Part shown: piece by piece, positions 36,132-47,713 of the stretch
Layout of the letters: each line of letters begins with the position of its first letter
How positions within the stretch are numbered: position 1 is the stretch's first letter
Assembly: GCF_006517175.1 (NCBI RefSeq)
Contig: NZ_CP041186.1
Span: 5,731,074-5,795,073 of the forward strand
Direction: 5' to 3'
Length of the DNA stretch: 64,000 nt
Source of the DNA: Persicimonas caeni
GTDB lineage: Bacteria > Myxococcota_A > Bradymonadia > Bradymonadales > Bradymonadaceae
Position numbers and translations under genes: made by a program
The notes under the pieces: generated by a model
Told to the model about the DNA's origin: nothing
The model's database searches: none
What the model saw: only the letters and a program-made list of their open reading frames with translations

Positions 36132-36986
36132 ATGCAACGCGCCCTGGTCATCGGAGCCACCGGCTTCATCGGCGATCACATCTTGCGGGCCCTTGTCCAC
36201 AAGGGCGTCGAGGCGGCCGCCATGCGCCGCTGGAACAGCCAGGCGTCCTCGCTCGGGGGCCTGGGCGTCGAGTCGATCGTGGCCGATCTGCTCGACCGCG
36301 AGACCCTCGTCGAGACGCTGGCCGGCTTCAACTACGTCTTCGTGGCCTCGGCGCCCGACCCGTCCAAAGACGAGTGGGCGTACCTGCGCGAGAGCGTCAT
36401 CGGCATGCGCAACCTGCTCGCGGTCGCCCGGGACGCCGACGTCGAGCGGGTGATCGTGACGAGCTGCGCCTCGACGATCGCCCCGCCCACCAGAGGGCGC
36501 GTCTCCACGGCCGCCGACGTCTACCTGCCGGGCACCGCGCAGTCGAACGTGGTCGAGGCGCAATACGCCGTCGAGCAGGAGTGCTTCCGCCAGGCGGCCG
36601 ACGGCATGGATCTCTTGATCCTCAACCCCGGCATCTGCATCGGCGACGGGGCGGTGCTCCCGTCGAGAAAGCTCCTCAAGAAGGTCTCCGACGACGCGCC
36701 CATCAACGTCGTCGACGTCGACGACGTCGCCCGCGCCCACGTCGCCGCCAGCGTGCGCCAGTCGTTCGGCGAGCGCTTCGTGCTCGGCGGCGAGAACACG
36801 ACCGTGGGCGAGCTGTACGCGCGCCTGGAGCCCGCCGGCCCGCAGGCCGCGCGTCTGGGGCGCTACGAGGTGCGCCTGAGCGACGACCCTGCCGAGATCC
36901 GCCACCTGCCTCTCTTTCGCCAGGGTGTCTGGCTCGACAACTCGCGCGCCGAGCGCGAGTTTGGTTTTCGGCCGCGCTCGCTGTGA
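36132..36986 (+). CDS. SDR / NAD(P)-binding epimerase-like protein, atypical active site
   Basis: 284 residues. N-terminal Rossmann motif VIGATGFIGDH (GxxGxxG, about 6-16), strand VFVASAP near 76, then VIVTSCAS. The expected YxxxK reads YAVEQ, so the catalytic Lys is replaced. An extended-SDR substrate region follows (NPGICIGDG, DVDDVARAHV). It belongs with NmrA-like or non-catalytic extended SDRs, possibly a redox sensor or an isomerase with another mechanism. A similar but canonical SDR lies at 41934. Confidence 0.78.
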   Translation: MQRALVIGATGFIGDHILRALVHKGVEAAAMRRWNSQASSLGGLGVESIVADLLDRETLVETLAGFNYVFVASAPDPSKDEWAYLRESVIGMRNLLAVARDADVERVIVTSCASTIAPPTRGRVSTAADVYLPGTAQSNVVEAQYAVEQECFRQAADGMDLLILNPGICIGDGAVLPSRKLLKKVSDDAPINVVDVDDVARAHVAASVRQSFGERFVLGGENTTVGELYARLEPAGPQAARLGRYEVRLSDDPAEIRHLPLFRQGVWLDNSRAEREFGFRPRSL

Positions 36987-36993
36987 GCGACGG

Positions 36994-37371
36994 CGTTTCG
37001 ACGCCGAACCATCCCCGTTGCAAATTCTGCAAAGGCGTTTCGGCGCCGCCGAACCCGTGCTGCGATCTCTGCATGGGCACTTTGGCGCCGCCGAACCTGT
37101 GCTGCGATCTCTGCAAAGGTGTTTCGGCGCCGCCGAACCTGTGCTGCGATCGCTGCGAAGATGTTGTGGCGTCACCGGCGCCGGCCTGCGATTTCTGCAC
37201 AGGCACTTTGGCGCCGCCGAACCCCACTGCGGTGGATTGCAGGGGGCGCTGAACGACGTCCAACCGCCGTTGCAGACTCTGCAGGGGCGGTTGGGCGTCG
37301 TCGATCCGCCTGTGCGGTGTTTGCAGGAGGACTTCGTCGTCGCCGAAGTGCTCGTGTGGAGTTGGAGGGGG
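36994..37371. repeat. 42-bp minisatellite, about nine units
   Basis: About nine 42-bp units lie between two converging genes. Units 2-4 are the most alike (TTGGCGCCGCCGAACCTGTG repeated), while the last three are degenerate. The period is a multiple of three, so several frames on both strands stay open and show 14-residue repeats (for example CKGVSAPPNLCCDL or RSQHRFGGAETPLQ). No ribosome site or convincing start points to one frame, so I treat it as a noncoding satellite, with a small repeat protein as the alternative. Confidence 0.7.
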
Positions 37372-37375
37372 CAAA

Positions 37376-37396
37376 ACACGGTGTCTGATACCGTGT
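37376..37396. terminator. Small hairpin between convergent genes
   Basis: ACACGGT (37376-37382) and ACCGTGT (37390-37396) form a 7-bp stem with a 7-base loop just after the 42-bp repeats. Weak terminator candidate. Confidence 0.35.
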
Positions 37397-37426
37397 GAGG
37401 CTCGCACGTCGACCACGCGAGGTTTG

Positions 37427-37528
37427 CTCCAAAGGTCGCCGTCGTTTGGAGGCAGCGCTTCCAGCGCTGGTTGCATGAGGGTACGGCCTTGCAACCAGGA
37501 CAAGATGCCCTACCTCCAAAGGTCGCCG

Positions 37529-37546
<18 letters not shown>
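37427..37546. repeat. 33-bp direct repeat pair
   Basis: CTCCAAAGGTCGCCGTC followed by GGAGGCAGCGCT is found at 37427-37459 and 37514-37546, differing at a few central bases. The second copy overlaps the 3' end of the GGDEF gene, so the first may be a partial duplication of coding DNA. Confidence 0.65.
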
Positions 37547-39577
<2,031 letters not shown>

Positions 39578-39676
39578 GCGATCGAGGCGCGGAGGCGTTG
39601 GGCTTGGATTGGTAGAGGAGGTCTCTACCGAAGGAAGGTAACCGCTTGGGGCGGGGTGAGAAGGGGGAGGAAGGGT

Positions 39677-39781
39677 GAGGAGTAGGACTTGCAGAGATCG
39701 AGACGCCCGCTACATAGGCAATTAAGGACATAGGGGCTGCGAGCCGACCAAGAGTGGCGATTCGCAGCCCCTATGTCCTTA
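39677..39781. repeat. Leader-plus-hairpin element, copy A (downstream of hpd)
   Basis: Positions 39677-39742 align without gaps to 41103-41168 at about two-thirds identity (core CTTGCAGAGAT, then GCTA and TTAAG). The leader runs into a perfect 20-bp inverted repeat (39723-39742 with 39762-39781, TAAGGACATAGGGGCTGCGA) around a 19-base loop. It lies between the GGDEF gene and the hpd stop, so it may also terminate hpd transcription. Confidence 0.65.
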
Positions 39782-39837
39782 GATGCTCATGTAGAGGGCG
39801 TGGCGCACCTGCAAGGCGAGCGCGCGGTCAATTCATC

Positions 39838-40989
39838 CTATTCAGACGTCCCTGCCAGCTCGCCCAGCTGGTCGCGTTCGATGGCTTCGAAGAGCGCGCG
39901 GAAGTTGCCGCCACCAAAGCCCTTGTCGCCCTTGCGCTGGATGAGCTCGATGAAGAAGGGGCCCGCCTCGGGCTCGTCGTAGAAGAGGGCGGCTTCCTTC
40001 ATGAAGATCTGCAGCAGGTAGCCGTCGTCGGAGCCGTCGACCAGGATGCCCAGGTCCTCGAGCACCTGCCAGTCCTCGTCGATCTCGTCGACGCCTTGCT
40101 CGGCGAGCGTTTCGGGGCGGGTCTCGTAGTAGGTCGACGGGGTGTACAGAAAGTCGATGCCGCGCTCGCGAAGCTCGCGCACCGTCTCGATGATGTCCTC
40201 GACCTCGAAGGCGGCGTGTTGGACGCCCGGGCCGCCGAAGTCCTCGAGGTATTTCTGGATCTGGGAGCGGTTGAAGAAGGGGCGCATCGGCTCGTTGTTG
40301 GCGAATTTGGTGCCGCTCTCGGCATCCCAGGTCACGATCGACTTGAGCCCCGAGCCGACGCCGGCGTCCGGGTTGACGTCGCTGGTGTGGAAGGCGATCT
40401 CCCAGAACTTCTCCATGCCGAGCACGTCGGTATACCAGTCGATATACGGCTTGAGCGTCCGCATATTCGAGGTCAGGTGGTCGATGGCGCCGATGGCAAA
40501 CTCGTTGGTCTCGTCGTGGTCGAGGTCCTCGAAGCCGGGGGCGTAGCCGGTGTACTCGGTCTTTTCGACGAAGCCGAAGGTGGCGTTGCCCAGGGGGCTG
40601 GCGATCTCGAAGCGTCGGTAGCGCCCGCCGTCGACCTCGTCGACCTCCATCTCGTCGATGAACGTCGCGCCGCGCTCCTCGAGGCGGTCCCAGGCTTCCT
40701 GGGCGTCGCGCACGCGGAAGTTGACCGTGGCGATGCCTGCCGGGTGAAACTGGCGGTGGTAGGCGCCGAAGGAGTCGTCGCGCTGCGACTCGATGACCTC
40801 GATGGTCACGTCGCCGGCGTGGAAGACCTCGGCGCGGTCGCCGGTCTGCTCTTCCCATTGCGGGGTCGACTGGGCGATCTGAGTAAACCCGAGCTTGTCG
40901 GTGTAGAACTCGCGGCTGCGGTCGAGATCGAGCGACACGAAGCGCAGCCCGTCGTAGCCGAGGATGCCGAGATTCTTGATATCCGCCAT
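39838..40989 (-). CDS. hpd: 4-hydroxyphenylpyruvate dioxygenase
   Basis: 383 residues, the usual length. Two vicinal-oxygen-chelate halves. Fe(II) ligands are His171 (AIDHLTSN), His258 (GVQHAAFE) and Glu348 (FFIELIQRKG), with the diagnostic FGGGNFRALFEAIE C-terminus. It converts 4-hydroxyphenylpyruvate and O2 to homogentisate in tyrosine catabolism. No other catabolic gene adjoins, so it is a stand-alone unit flanked by the two related hairpin elements. Confidence 0.96.
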   Translation of the reverse strand: MADIKNLGILGYDGLRFVSLDLDRSREFYTDKLGFTQIAQSTPQWEEQTGDRAEVFHAGDVTIEVIESQRDDSFGAYHRQFHPAGIATVNFRVRDAQEAWDRLEERGATFIDEMEVDEVDGGRYRRFEIASPLGNATFGFVEKTEYTGYAPGFEDLDHDETNEFAIGAIDHLTSNMRTLKPYIDWYTDVLGMEKFWEIAFHTSDVNPDAGVGSGLKSIVTWDAESGTKFANNEPMRPFFNRSQIQKYLEDFGGPGVQHAAFEVEDIIETVRELRERGIDFLYTPSTYYETRPETLAEQGVDEIDEDWQVLEDLGILVDGSDDGYLLQIFMKEAALFYDEPEAGPFFIELIQRKGDKGFGGGNFRALFEAIERDQLGELAGTSE

Positions 40990-41102
40990 GGTAAGCCTCT
41001 TGTGTTCAGTTTGTTGGAAGGGTTCTAAATTGTACGATTTCGACTAGCGAAAAATTTGCGTGGTGTAAAGGTTGGGGGCTGCGTATGAGTAGGGCTTGCA
41101 GG

Positions 41103-41270
41103 GAAGAGTGGGGCTTGCAGAGATTGGGGCGCCTGCTATTGAAGTAGTTAAGATTTAAGGGCGGACGATGCGCCGCGTTTGCGCGAGGCGGTGCGATACG
41201 CCAATAGCCACGTGGCTTATCAGCAAGACGACCGCTTCGCGCAAACGTGTCTGGTCGTCCGCCCCTAAAT
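41103..41270. repeat. Leader-plus-hairpin element, copy B (upstream of hpd)
   Basis: The leader at 41103-41168 matches copy A (39677-39742) in length and about two-thirds of bases. It overlaps a long imperfect inverted repeat, 41153-41192 against 41231-41270, in which 33 of 40 positions pair, with TTTGCGCGA and GGGCGGACGA as perfect blocks. The loop is 38 bases. The hairpin sequence differs entirely from that of copy A although the leader is shared. Confidence 0.65.
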
Positions 41271-41319
41271 GGTAGTTCCACGTAAATAGCGGACGTGACT
41301 CATCTGCAGGGCCGACTCT

Positions 41320-41910
41320 ATGAACCTCCAAGCACACGCCGACGACTTACTGCGCCTGGTCGCGCGCACCGAACGCCTCGAGAGTTTTCCGCGCTCGGGC
41401 TGGGTTGTTTGCGGTGTGCAGGGCCCCGAGTCGGTGGCCGCCCACGTCTACGAGACTACGCTCATCGCCATGTGGCTGGCCGACCGAGTCGAAGAGAACG
41501 TCGACACCGAAAGGGTGTTGCGAATCGCCTTGTTGCACGACATCGGCGAGACGCTGCTGACGGATCTGCCGTGGCCGGTCAAGAAGTTCATCGGCAAAGA
41601 TGCGATCGCCGACGGGGAGGCGCGCGCGGTCGACGAGGTGCTCGCCGACGCACCGCAGGGCTGGCGCGAGGCGGTGAGCGCCTACGAAGACGCCGACACC
41701 CTCGAAGCGCGCATCGTCAAGGCTGCCGATCGCATCCAGATGCTCGCCAAGAGCCTGCAGTACCGCGCCCAGGGGCGGGGCGACGTGCAGCGCTTTTGGG
41801 AGGGGACGCGAAATTTCGAGGACTACGGCATCCCGCTGGTACGCGCCGTGCTCGACCGGCTGCGCGAGCACTGGGACAATGACGACTGGTATCCCGCCGA
41901 CTACGACTGA
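41320..41910 (+). CDS. HD-domain phosphohydrolase, YfbR-like
   Basis: 196 residues. HD motif: His42 (SVAAHVYETT), His73-Asp74 (LLHDIGETLL) and Asp in KAADRIQML near 136, matching YfbR-type 5'-deoxynucleotidases, which dephosphorylate dNMPs. Slightly shorter than E. coli YfbR (199 aa). No clear Shine-Dalgarno at ATG 41320. It lies 23 bp before the SDR gene and is probably co-transcribed with it. Confidence 0.85.
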   Translation: MNLQAHADDLLRLVARTERLESFPRSGWVVCGVQGPESVAAHVYETTLIAMWLADRVEENVDTERVLRIALLHDIGETLLTDLPWPVKKFIGKDAIADGEARAVDEVLADAPQGWREAVSAYEDADTLEARIVKAADRIQMLAKSLQYRAQGRGDVQRFWEGTRNFEDYGIPLVRAVLDRLREHWDNDDWYPADYD

Positions 41911-41933
41911 GCCGACTACGACTGAGTGAACTG

Positions 41934-42935
41934 ATGGCAGACAAGCCCAAAATACTGGTTCTCGGAGCGACCGGCTTTCTCGGGGCGCATATTGCCCGCA
42001 CGCTGGCCGAGCGCGGCTATCCGGTGCGCGCCACCAAGCGTGCATCGAGCAAGACCTGGCACGTCGCCGACGTCGACGTGGAGTGGGTGGAGGCGGATCT
42101 CGACGACCCGCAGAGTCTCGACGGCGCCCTGGGCGGATGTCTGGGCGTGATTCACTCGGCCGGGTTCTACCCGCGCGACGGCCTCGATGTCGACGCGGCA
42201 CGCCGCCGCGGCGTCGACCAGCTGCGAAACTTGCTCGACGCCTGCTCGCGCCACCGCATCCCGCGGATCGTGTACGTGTCGAGCCCGGCGACGCTCGGCG
42301 TGGGCGAGGGGCCCGAGGCGGTCCTCGACGAGGACGACCAGTACGTGCCTGGGACCGTGGCCAACGCCTATTACGAGTCGAAGTGGGCGATGGAGGCCGA
42401 GCTGTATCGCTACCTGCGCCGGGGCGTGCCGGCCGTGATCACTATTCCGGGGGCGGTCTTCGGGCCGGGTGACATCAAGCCGTCGACCGGTGAGTTTTTG
42501 TTGGCGGTCGCTCGGGGGAAGCTCCCGGCGGTGGTGGGCGATGTGCTCAACGCGGTCGACGTGCGCGACGCCGCCGACAGCATCGTCAACGCCCTGGAGC
42601 GGGGCCGGCCGGGGCGTCGCTATATTCTGGGCGGCGAAAACCTCGACGTCGATCGCTTCGTCGAACTCGTCGGGGAGCTGGCCGGCGTCGACAAGCCCCG
42701 ATTCCACCTGCCCGCGACGCCGGTGCGCCATCTGGCGCGGCTGACCGAGCGGCTGGGACGCAAGGTCGGTGTCGATGTGCCCCCGATGGTCGTCGGCGTC
42801 GAGCTCGCGGCCTTTTCGCGCAAACTCTGCAGCGATCGCGCCCGCGCCGAGCTCGGCCACGAGTCCCGCGCGCTGCGAAACACCCTCGCCGACGCGCTGG
42901 CGTGGTTTCGCGAGCACGACTACCTGGTGACCTGA
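41934..42935 (+). CDS. Extended SDR / dihydroflavonol-4-reductase-like oxidoreductase
   Basis: 333 residues. Rossmann GATGFLGAH (GxxGxxG). The active-site triad is intact, with the VSSPATL Ser and YYESK giving YxxxK. GGENLDVDRFVELV and a C-terminal LADALAWFREH are typical of HpnA/dihydroflavonol-reductase-like proteins. Probably an NADP(H)-dependent sugar or ketone reductase. It follows the HD gene closely. It contrasts with the SDR at 36132, whose Lys is missing. Confidence 0.85.
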   Translation: MADKPKILVLGATGFLGAHIARTLAERGYPVRATKRASSKTWHVADVDVEWVEADLDDPQSLDGALGGCLGVIHSAGFYPRDGLDVDAARRRGVDQLRNLLDACSRHRIPRIVYVSSPATLGVGEGPEAVLDEDDQYVPGTVANAYYESKWAMEAELYRYLRRGVPAVITIPGAVFGPGDIKPSTGEFLLAVARGKLPAVVGDVLNAVDVRDAADSIVNALERGRPGRRYILGGENLDVDRFVELVGELAGVDKPRFHLPATPVRHLARLTERLGRKVGVDVPPMVVGVELAAFSRKLCSDRARAELGHESRALRNTLADALAWFREHDYLVT

Positions 42936-43098
42936 CACGGAGCCGTAACTGTAAATAGCTGGACCGATTTTTCGGTGTCTGCTATTGTACTTCGTGTTTA
43001 CAACGCAAATGCGGCAAGTGAGTATATAACGGCGCCCGCGTCATACGGCGGCGTCGCCGATCACCGGGCTCCGAACTACCTCTCGGGAGGCTATCCCC

Positions 43099-43962
43099 AT
43101 GGCGAAGAAGAAATTGCTCATCGCGGCGGTCATCGTCGGCGCGTTCGCCGCGCTGCTGGTGTACCTGTACCACACGCAGCAAGAGAAGAAGGTCAAAAAC
43201 CTGATGAAGAATCAGGTCGAGGTCATCAAGGCTGCGCGTGACATCCCGGCGGGCACCCCGCTGACCGAAGACAAGGTGACCAGCGAGAAGGTCCCCCAGC
43301 GCTTCTTGCCGCCTAACCCGGTGCTCAAAGAAGACTTCGACATTTACGCCGGTCAGCCCGTCTCCTCTTCGATCGAAGAGGGCGCGATGATCTTGACCAG
43401 CGACTTCAACGTCAAAGAGGTCTCGAGCAACCTTTCGAGCAAGATCCCGCCCGGCGAGCGCGCCATGTCGATTCCGGTCGACAACATAAGCGGCGTGTCC
43501 GGATTGCTTCGCCCCGGTGATCGCGTCGACGTGCTCGGCACCTTCCCGGTCAGTAGCGAAGACCAGGTCATCCGCGAGGCCGGTGGCGGCCAGAGCGTCG
43601 GTTACGTGACGATGACGCTGCTGCAGAACGTCACCCTGCTGGCCGTCGGCCAGGAGATTTCGGGCGTCGCAGCCGGCAAGCAGCAAGGCGGCGGGCGTGC
43701 CCGCGGCGGCTACAGCACGGTCACCGCGTCGGTGACCATCGACGAGGCCGAGCTGTTGACCATCGCTCAGACCCGCGGCGAGCTGATGTTGCTGCTGCGT
43801 CACAACGAGGACGTCGAGATTGGCGGCGTCAAGCGCAAGACCCTCAAGCAGGTCCTTCAGGACCTCGAGGTGCTCAACCGCGAGCGCAAGAAGCGCGTGA
43901 AGACGCGCGTGCGCAAGAAGAAGGACGACACGATCAAGATTTATCGCGGCACGGATAAGTGA
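43099..43962 (+). CDS. cpaB: Flp pilus assembly protein CpaB
   Basis: 287 residues. One N-terminal transmembrane helix (about 5-24) is followed by a SAF domain with VIKAARDIPAGTPLTEDKV (about 42-60) and the RcpC/CpaB domain with ISGVSGLLRPGDRVDVLGTF near 135-155. It is a periplasmic protein that helps organise the secretin in Tad pili. A Lys-rich C-terminus is unusual. GGGAGG lies 8 bases before ATG 43099. First gene of the Tad operon, with a terminator-like hairpin after it. Confidence 0.92.
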   Translation: MAKKKLLIAAVIVGAFAALLVYLYHTQQEKKVKNLMKNQVEVIKAARDIPAGTPLTEDKVTSEKVPQRFLPPNPVLKEDFDIYAGQPVSSSIEEGAMILTSDFNVKEVSSNLSSKIPPGERAMSIPVDNISGVSGLLRPGDRVDVLGTFPVSSEDQVIREAGGGQSVGYVTMTLLQNVTLLAVGQEISGVAAGKQQGGGRARGGYSTVTASVTIDEAELLTIAQTRGELMLLLRHNEDVEIGGVKRKTLKQVLQDLEVLNRERKKRVKTRVRKKKDDTIKIYRGTDK

Positions 43963-43983
43963 TCGGTGGTCGCCACGAAGAGC

Positions 43984-44046
43984 AAAAGCGGTGCGGAGTG
44001 AACTCCCGGAGAGATACGACCGTGAGAGGGCTCCGCACCGCTTTTT
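43984..44046 (+). terminator. Hairpin terminator after cpaB
   Basis: AAAAGCGGTGCGGAG (43984-43998) pairs with CTCCGCACCGCTTTT (44031-44045), a 15-bp stem closed over a long loop and ending in TTTTT. Given the downstream pilus genes it could be an attenuator. Confidence 0.7.
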
Positions 44047-44222
44047 CGTGGAAGCAGTTCAGCCGGACGAGAACTTGTCACAAGGTCACTTATCAGAAAG
44101 GGCTTCTTGGGGTAGAGTGTCTCCAAAATGCCCATTCATTTTGAATTGAGCCCGCGCCGAATGATTTACGCATCCCGCCGGTCCCAAAGGGTATGGAGCG
44201 GCAAGTCGTAATGAGGAGTAAG

Positions 44223-45662
44223 ATGAAGTTGTACAAGCGGTTGGGAGTACTCTTCCTTCTGATGTTGGCATCGACGGCGGTTACGGTGAGCATCTCGCCG
44301 ACGCCGGTGCATGCGCAGGCGCCAGATAAAGAATTTACCATTTCGGTGGGTGAGACCTTGACCTTCAGCGGGCGCGGCGTGCGCTCGGTGAGCATCGGTC
44401 TGCCCCAGATCGCCGACGCGCAGGTCGCCGACAACCGCCAGTTGATCGTCACCGGCAAGCAGCCGGGCACGACCACGATCAACATCTACGGCAGCAGCGG
44501 CCAGAAGACGCTTCTGATTCGCGTCGTCGGGACCAACCCGCAGTCGCTGGCCGAAGAGGTCCGCGAGGTGCTCGGGCCGGGCTCGGGCGTCGACGTGCGC
44601 GTGGTCAAGGGGCGCGTGCTCCTCGAAGGCGAGGTCGCCGGCGAGAAGTTCAAGCGCAAGATCGAGGCGCTGACCACCCTGTATCCCAACCAGGTGCTCA
44701 ACTTCACGACCTACCGCGAGGCCTTCGTCGAAGGCGCGCGCATGGTCGCCGTGGACATCTACTTTGTGCAGCTGGCCACGACCAACCGCGACCAACTCGG
44801 TGTGAAGTGGGGCCAATTCATCGGCGCCAACTACACCTTCGGTAGCGGCGACGTGCCGCTGTACTACGGCAACGAACTCGACGACGGCGTCACTCCCGGC
44901 AACACCGGGACGCTTCTGTCGAACCCGGCCGCGCTGACCGGTGGCGACGGCATGACCTCGTACTGGTCGCTGGTCGGCCAGGTCAACGTGGCGCTCGATT
45001 TCCTCGTGGAGAATGGTCTCATCAAAACGATCAGCCACGGCACGATCGTGACCGAGGCGGGCAAGACGGCCAGCTACCACAACGGTGGTACCTTGCTCAT
45101 CCGCATCGCCGGGCTGTCGGCCACCGCGCTTCGTGAAGTCCCCTACGGCCTCAAAGTCGAGATCAAGCCGGTCATCGACGCCAACGACAACGTCAAGCTC
45201 GAGGTCGTGCTCGACTACAGCGAGCTCGACTACGCCAACGCCGTCAACGAGGTGCCCGCGCTGCGCAACAACGCGGTGGAGAGTGTCGTCAACACGATGG
45301 CCGGTCAGTCGGTGCTCGTGTCGACCCAGGAAAACCTGAACAACACGTCGAACTCGACCGGTTGGTACATGCTGTCGCGCATTCCCATCTTGGGATGGCT
45401 CTTCAAGAGCCGCAACTACGTGGCGACCACGCTCGACAACGCACTGTTCATCACCCCGCGCGTCTACGAGCCGGGTGAGAAGACCCACGATGAGTACATC
45501 GACGGGGTCTTCAAGCAGTTGATCGAGTCGGGCGCCGAGCCCGAAGATCTGCCCGACCTCGACGACGTCGATAGCGGCGGTGGTTCGGCCCCGGCGAATA
45601 ATGCCACCGGCAACTCTCAGTCCGGCGGCGGCGCCAACGCCCAGCCGTCATTGCTCGAGTGA
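44223..45662 (+). CDS. cpaC: Tad secretin CpaC/RcpA
   Basis: 479 residues from ATG 44223 (GAGGAG site). Signal peptide ending HAQA. N-terminal domain (about 35-125) with GRGVRSVSIGLPQIADAQV and a BON-like segment, then the secretin core with LVENGLIKTISHGTIV near 270-290 and the C-terminal secretin signature VPALRNNAVESVVNTMAGQS (about 353-372) followed by IPILGWLF. Forms the outer-membrane pore for Flp pili. Confidence 0.93.
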   Translation: MKLYKRLGVLFLLMLASTAVTVSISPTPVHAQAPDKEFTISVGETLTFSGRGVRSVSIGLPQIADAQVADNRQLIVTGKQPGTTTINIYGSSGQKTLLIRVVGTNPQSLAEEVREVLGPGSGVDVRVVKGRVLLEGEVAGEKFKRKIEALTTLYPNQVLNFTTYREAFVEGARMVAVDIYFVQLATTNRDQLGVKWGQFIGANYTFGSGDVPLYYGNELDDGVTPGNTGTLLSNPAALTGGDGMTSYWSLVGQVNVALDFLVENGLIKTISHGTIVTEAGKTASYHNGGTLLIRIAGLSATALREVPYGLKVEIKPVIDANDNVKLEVVLDYSELDYANAVNEVPALRNNAVESVVNTMAGQSVLVSTQENLNNTSNSTGWYMLSRIPILGWLFKSRNYVATTLDNALFITPRVYEPGEKTHDEYIDGVFKQLIESGAEPEDLPDLDDVDSGGGSAPANNATGNSQSGGGANAQPSLLE

Positions 45663-45704
45663 GCCGTCTAACTGGCTCCGTCTTTTGAAAAGCCGCATGG
45701 AACG

Positions 45705-47588
45705 ATGAAGCAAATACGCGTGCTGGACAACAAGGGGCAGGAGTATCTGTATCCTGTCGAACAACCGGTGGCCGAAGTCTCCATCGGGCGGAGCAAGAGC
45801 AACGACATCATCCTGAGCAGCAAGACGGTCAGCCGTCGACACGCCATCATCAAGATCATGGGCGACCGTATCTTGCTGGTGAATCAGTCGGCCAACGGTG
45901 TGGTCGTCAACGGCGAGCGCATCGACCGAGTTCAGGAGATGGAGCTCGGTCAATTCGCCACCATCGACATCTACCGCTTCTGCGTCGAAGAACAGGCGAG
46001 CGCGCGCCCCCCGTCGCGTACGCCTTCGCGCTCGAACGGTCGAAGCCAGCGGCGCGTCGAGCGATCCTCGCGTCTGGGCGGCGGTTCCGGGCGCACCAAC
46101 CGCTCTCGGGCGACCGAGGCGATGCCGGCGGCCAGTCGAAGTGGTGCGGCTGGCCAGATGACCGCCGAGCGCAGCCAACCTCGTGCTCGCGACAACGACT
46201 CGCCGTTGGGCGGTCACGCAGACCTCGACAGTTACCTGGGCGACATCGCCCCCGACGAAGACTACAAAGAGCCGCGCATCAACCTGGCCGGCGAAGAGGC
46301 GCAGGTCTTCGACCGTCAAAAGCGCCGTGCGCTCGTCGAGTTCAAGGCGATGCTGCACGACGAGCTCAAAGAGCGTCTCGACCTGCACAGCTTCGAGATC
46401 ACCGACTACCGCACGCCGCGTACGGTGCGCCAGGTGTCCGAGCGCCTCAAGCAGCTGCTCGAGATTCACGCCCACGAGATCCCGCCGCCGTTTACCCGCG
46501 ACGACGTCTTCAAAGAGTTGATGGACGAGGTGTGCGGTCTGGGGCCCATCGAGGACCTCATCAAGCACCGCAAGGTCAGCGAGATCATGGTCGTCGACCG
46601 CGACCATATCTACGCCGAACTCGACGGCAATATCGTGCTGACCGACCGCTTCTTCAACGACGAGAAGTCGATGATGACGGTCATCGAGCGTATCGTCATC
46701 CCGCGGGGCCGGCGCATCGACGAATCGAACCCGCTGGTCGACACCCGCCTGGCGGACGGCTCGCGTGTCAACGCGGTCATTCCGCCGCTGGCGCTCAAAG
46801 ACCCGTGCCTGACCATTCGTAAGTTCCCGGAGGACCGCCTCGGGGTGGGCGATCTGGTCAACTTCGAGAGTTTGACGCCCGAGATGGCCAAATTCTTGGG
46901 GCGCGCGGTGCGGGCGCGAAAGAATATCATCATCTCCGGTGGTACCGGCTCGGGTAAGACGACCTTGCTCAACGTGCTGTCGAGCTTCATCGGCCAGACC
47001 GAGCGCGTGGTGACCATCGAGGACGCCGCCGAATTGCAGCTCCAGCAGGATCACGTGGTCAGCTTGGAGACCAAGCCGCCCAACGTCGAGGGCAAAGGCG
47101 AAGTGTCGATTCGTGACCTGGTCAAAAACGCGCTGCGTATGCGTCCCGACCGTATCGTCGTCGGTGAGTGTCGTGGCGGCGAGGCGCTCGACATGCTCCA
47201 GGCGATGAACACCGGTCACGAAGGGTCGATGACCACGGTCCACAGCAACAGCCCCCGTGAGGCGATCGCGCGTCTGGAGACGCTGGTGTTGATGAGCGGC
47301 ATGGAACTTCCGACCCGCGCCATTCGCCAGCAGATCGCCAACTCGGTCGACGTCATCGTCCAGCAGTCGCGTTTTTCGGACGGCAGCCGGCGTGTGTCGT
47401 ACATCACCGAGGTCATCGGCATCAACGACGACGGCTACGTCGAGCTCGAAGACATCTACCGCTACAAGCAGACGCACGTCGACGAGAATAAGAAGGTCCA
47501 CGGCTACCACATGGCCACCGGCTATTTGCCAAGTTTCCTCAACCAGTTCCTGGTTCAGGGATTGGCCGACGAGGAAGACTTCTTCTAG
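45705..47588 (+). CDS. cpaF: Tad ATPase CpaF with N-terminal FHA domain
   Basis: 627 residues. Residues 1-92 form an FHA domain ([32 protein letters not shown]), a phospho-Thr binding module. A Ser/Arg-rich linker (95-165) leads to the type II/IV secretion ATPase: Walker [10 protein letters not shown] near 411-419, [24 protein letters not shown] and [13 protein letters not shown]. It powers Flp assembly at the inner membrane. Standard CpaF/TadA proteins lack FHA; the fusion suggests phosphorylation-dependent control or docking, perhaps with the second FHA protein at 49729. Confidence 0.94.
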   Translation: MKQIRVLDNKGQEYLYPVEQPVAEVSIGRSKSNDIILSSKTVSRRHAIIKIMGDRILLVNQSANGVVVNGERIDRVQEMELGQFATIDIYRFCVEEQASARPPSRTPSRSNGRSQRRVERSSRLGGGSGRTNRSRATEAMPAASRSGAAGQMTAERSQPRARDNDSPLGGHADLDSYLGDIAPDEDYKEPRINLAGEEAQVFDRQKRRALVEFKAMLHDELKERLDLHSFEITDYRTPRTVRQVSERLKQLLEIHAHEIPPPFTRDDVFKELMDEVCGLGPIEDLIKHRKVSEIMVVDRDHIYAELDGNIVLTDRFFNDEKSMMTVIERIVIPRGRRIDESNPLVDTRLADGSRVNAVIPPLALKDPCLTIRKFPEDRLGVGDLVNFESLTPEMAKFLGRAVRARKNIIISGGTGSGKTTLLNVLSSFIGQTERVVTIEDAAELQLQQDHVVSLETKPPNVEGKGEVSIRDLVKNALRMRPDRIVVGECRGGEALDMLQAMNTGHEGSMTTVHSNSPREAIARLETLVLMSGMELPTRAIRQQIANSVDVIVQQSRFSDGSRRVSYITEVIGINDDGYVELEDIYRYKQTHVDENKKVHGYHMATGYLPSFLNQFLVQGLADEEDFF

Positions 47589-47713
47589 TCGCGCGTAGTT
47601 GCGCCGATGGTAGGTCAAAGTTACACTGACGTTCGTTGCAAAGATTCTTCGAACGAAGAGACGCGCCGCCGACCGCTGAGGCGTCGCATTTTACTCAAGC
47701 AGGAGTCACCCAG

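Noticed and set aside
36994-37371. CRISPR array
   Set aside because: The 42-bp units are contiguous with no unique spacers, so this is a satellite, not CRISPR.
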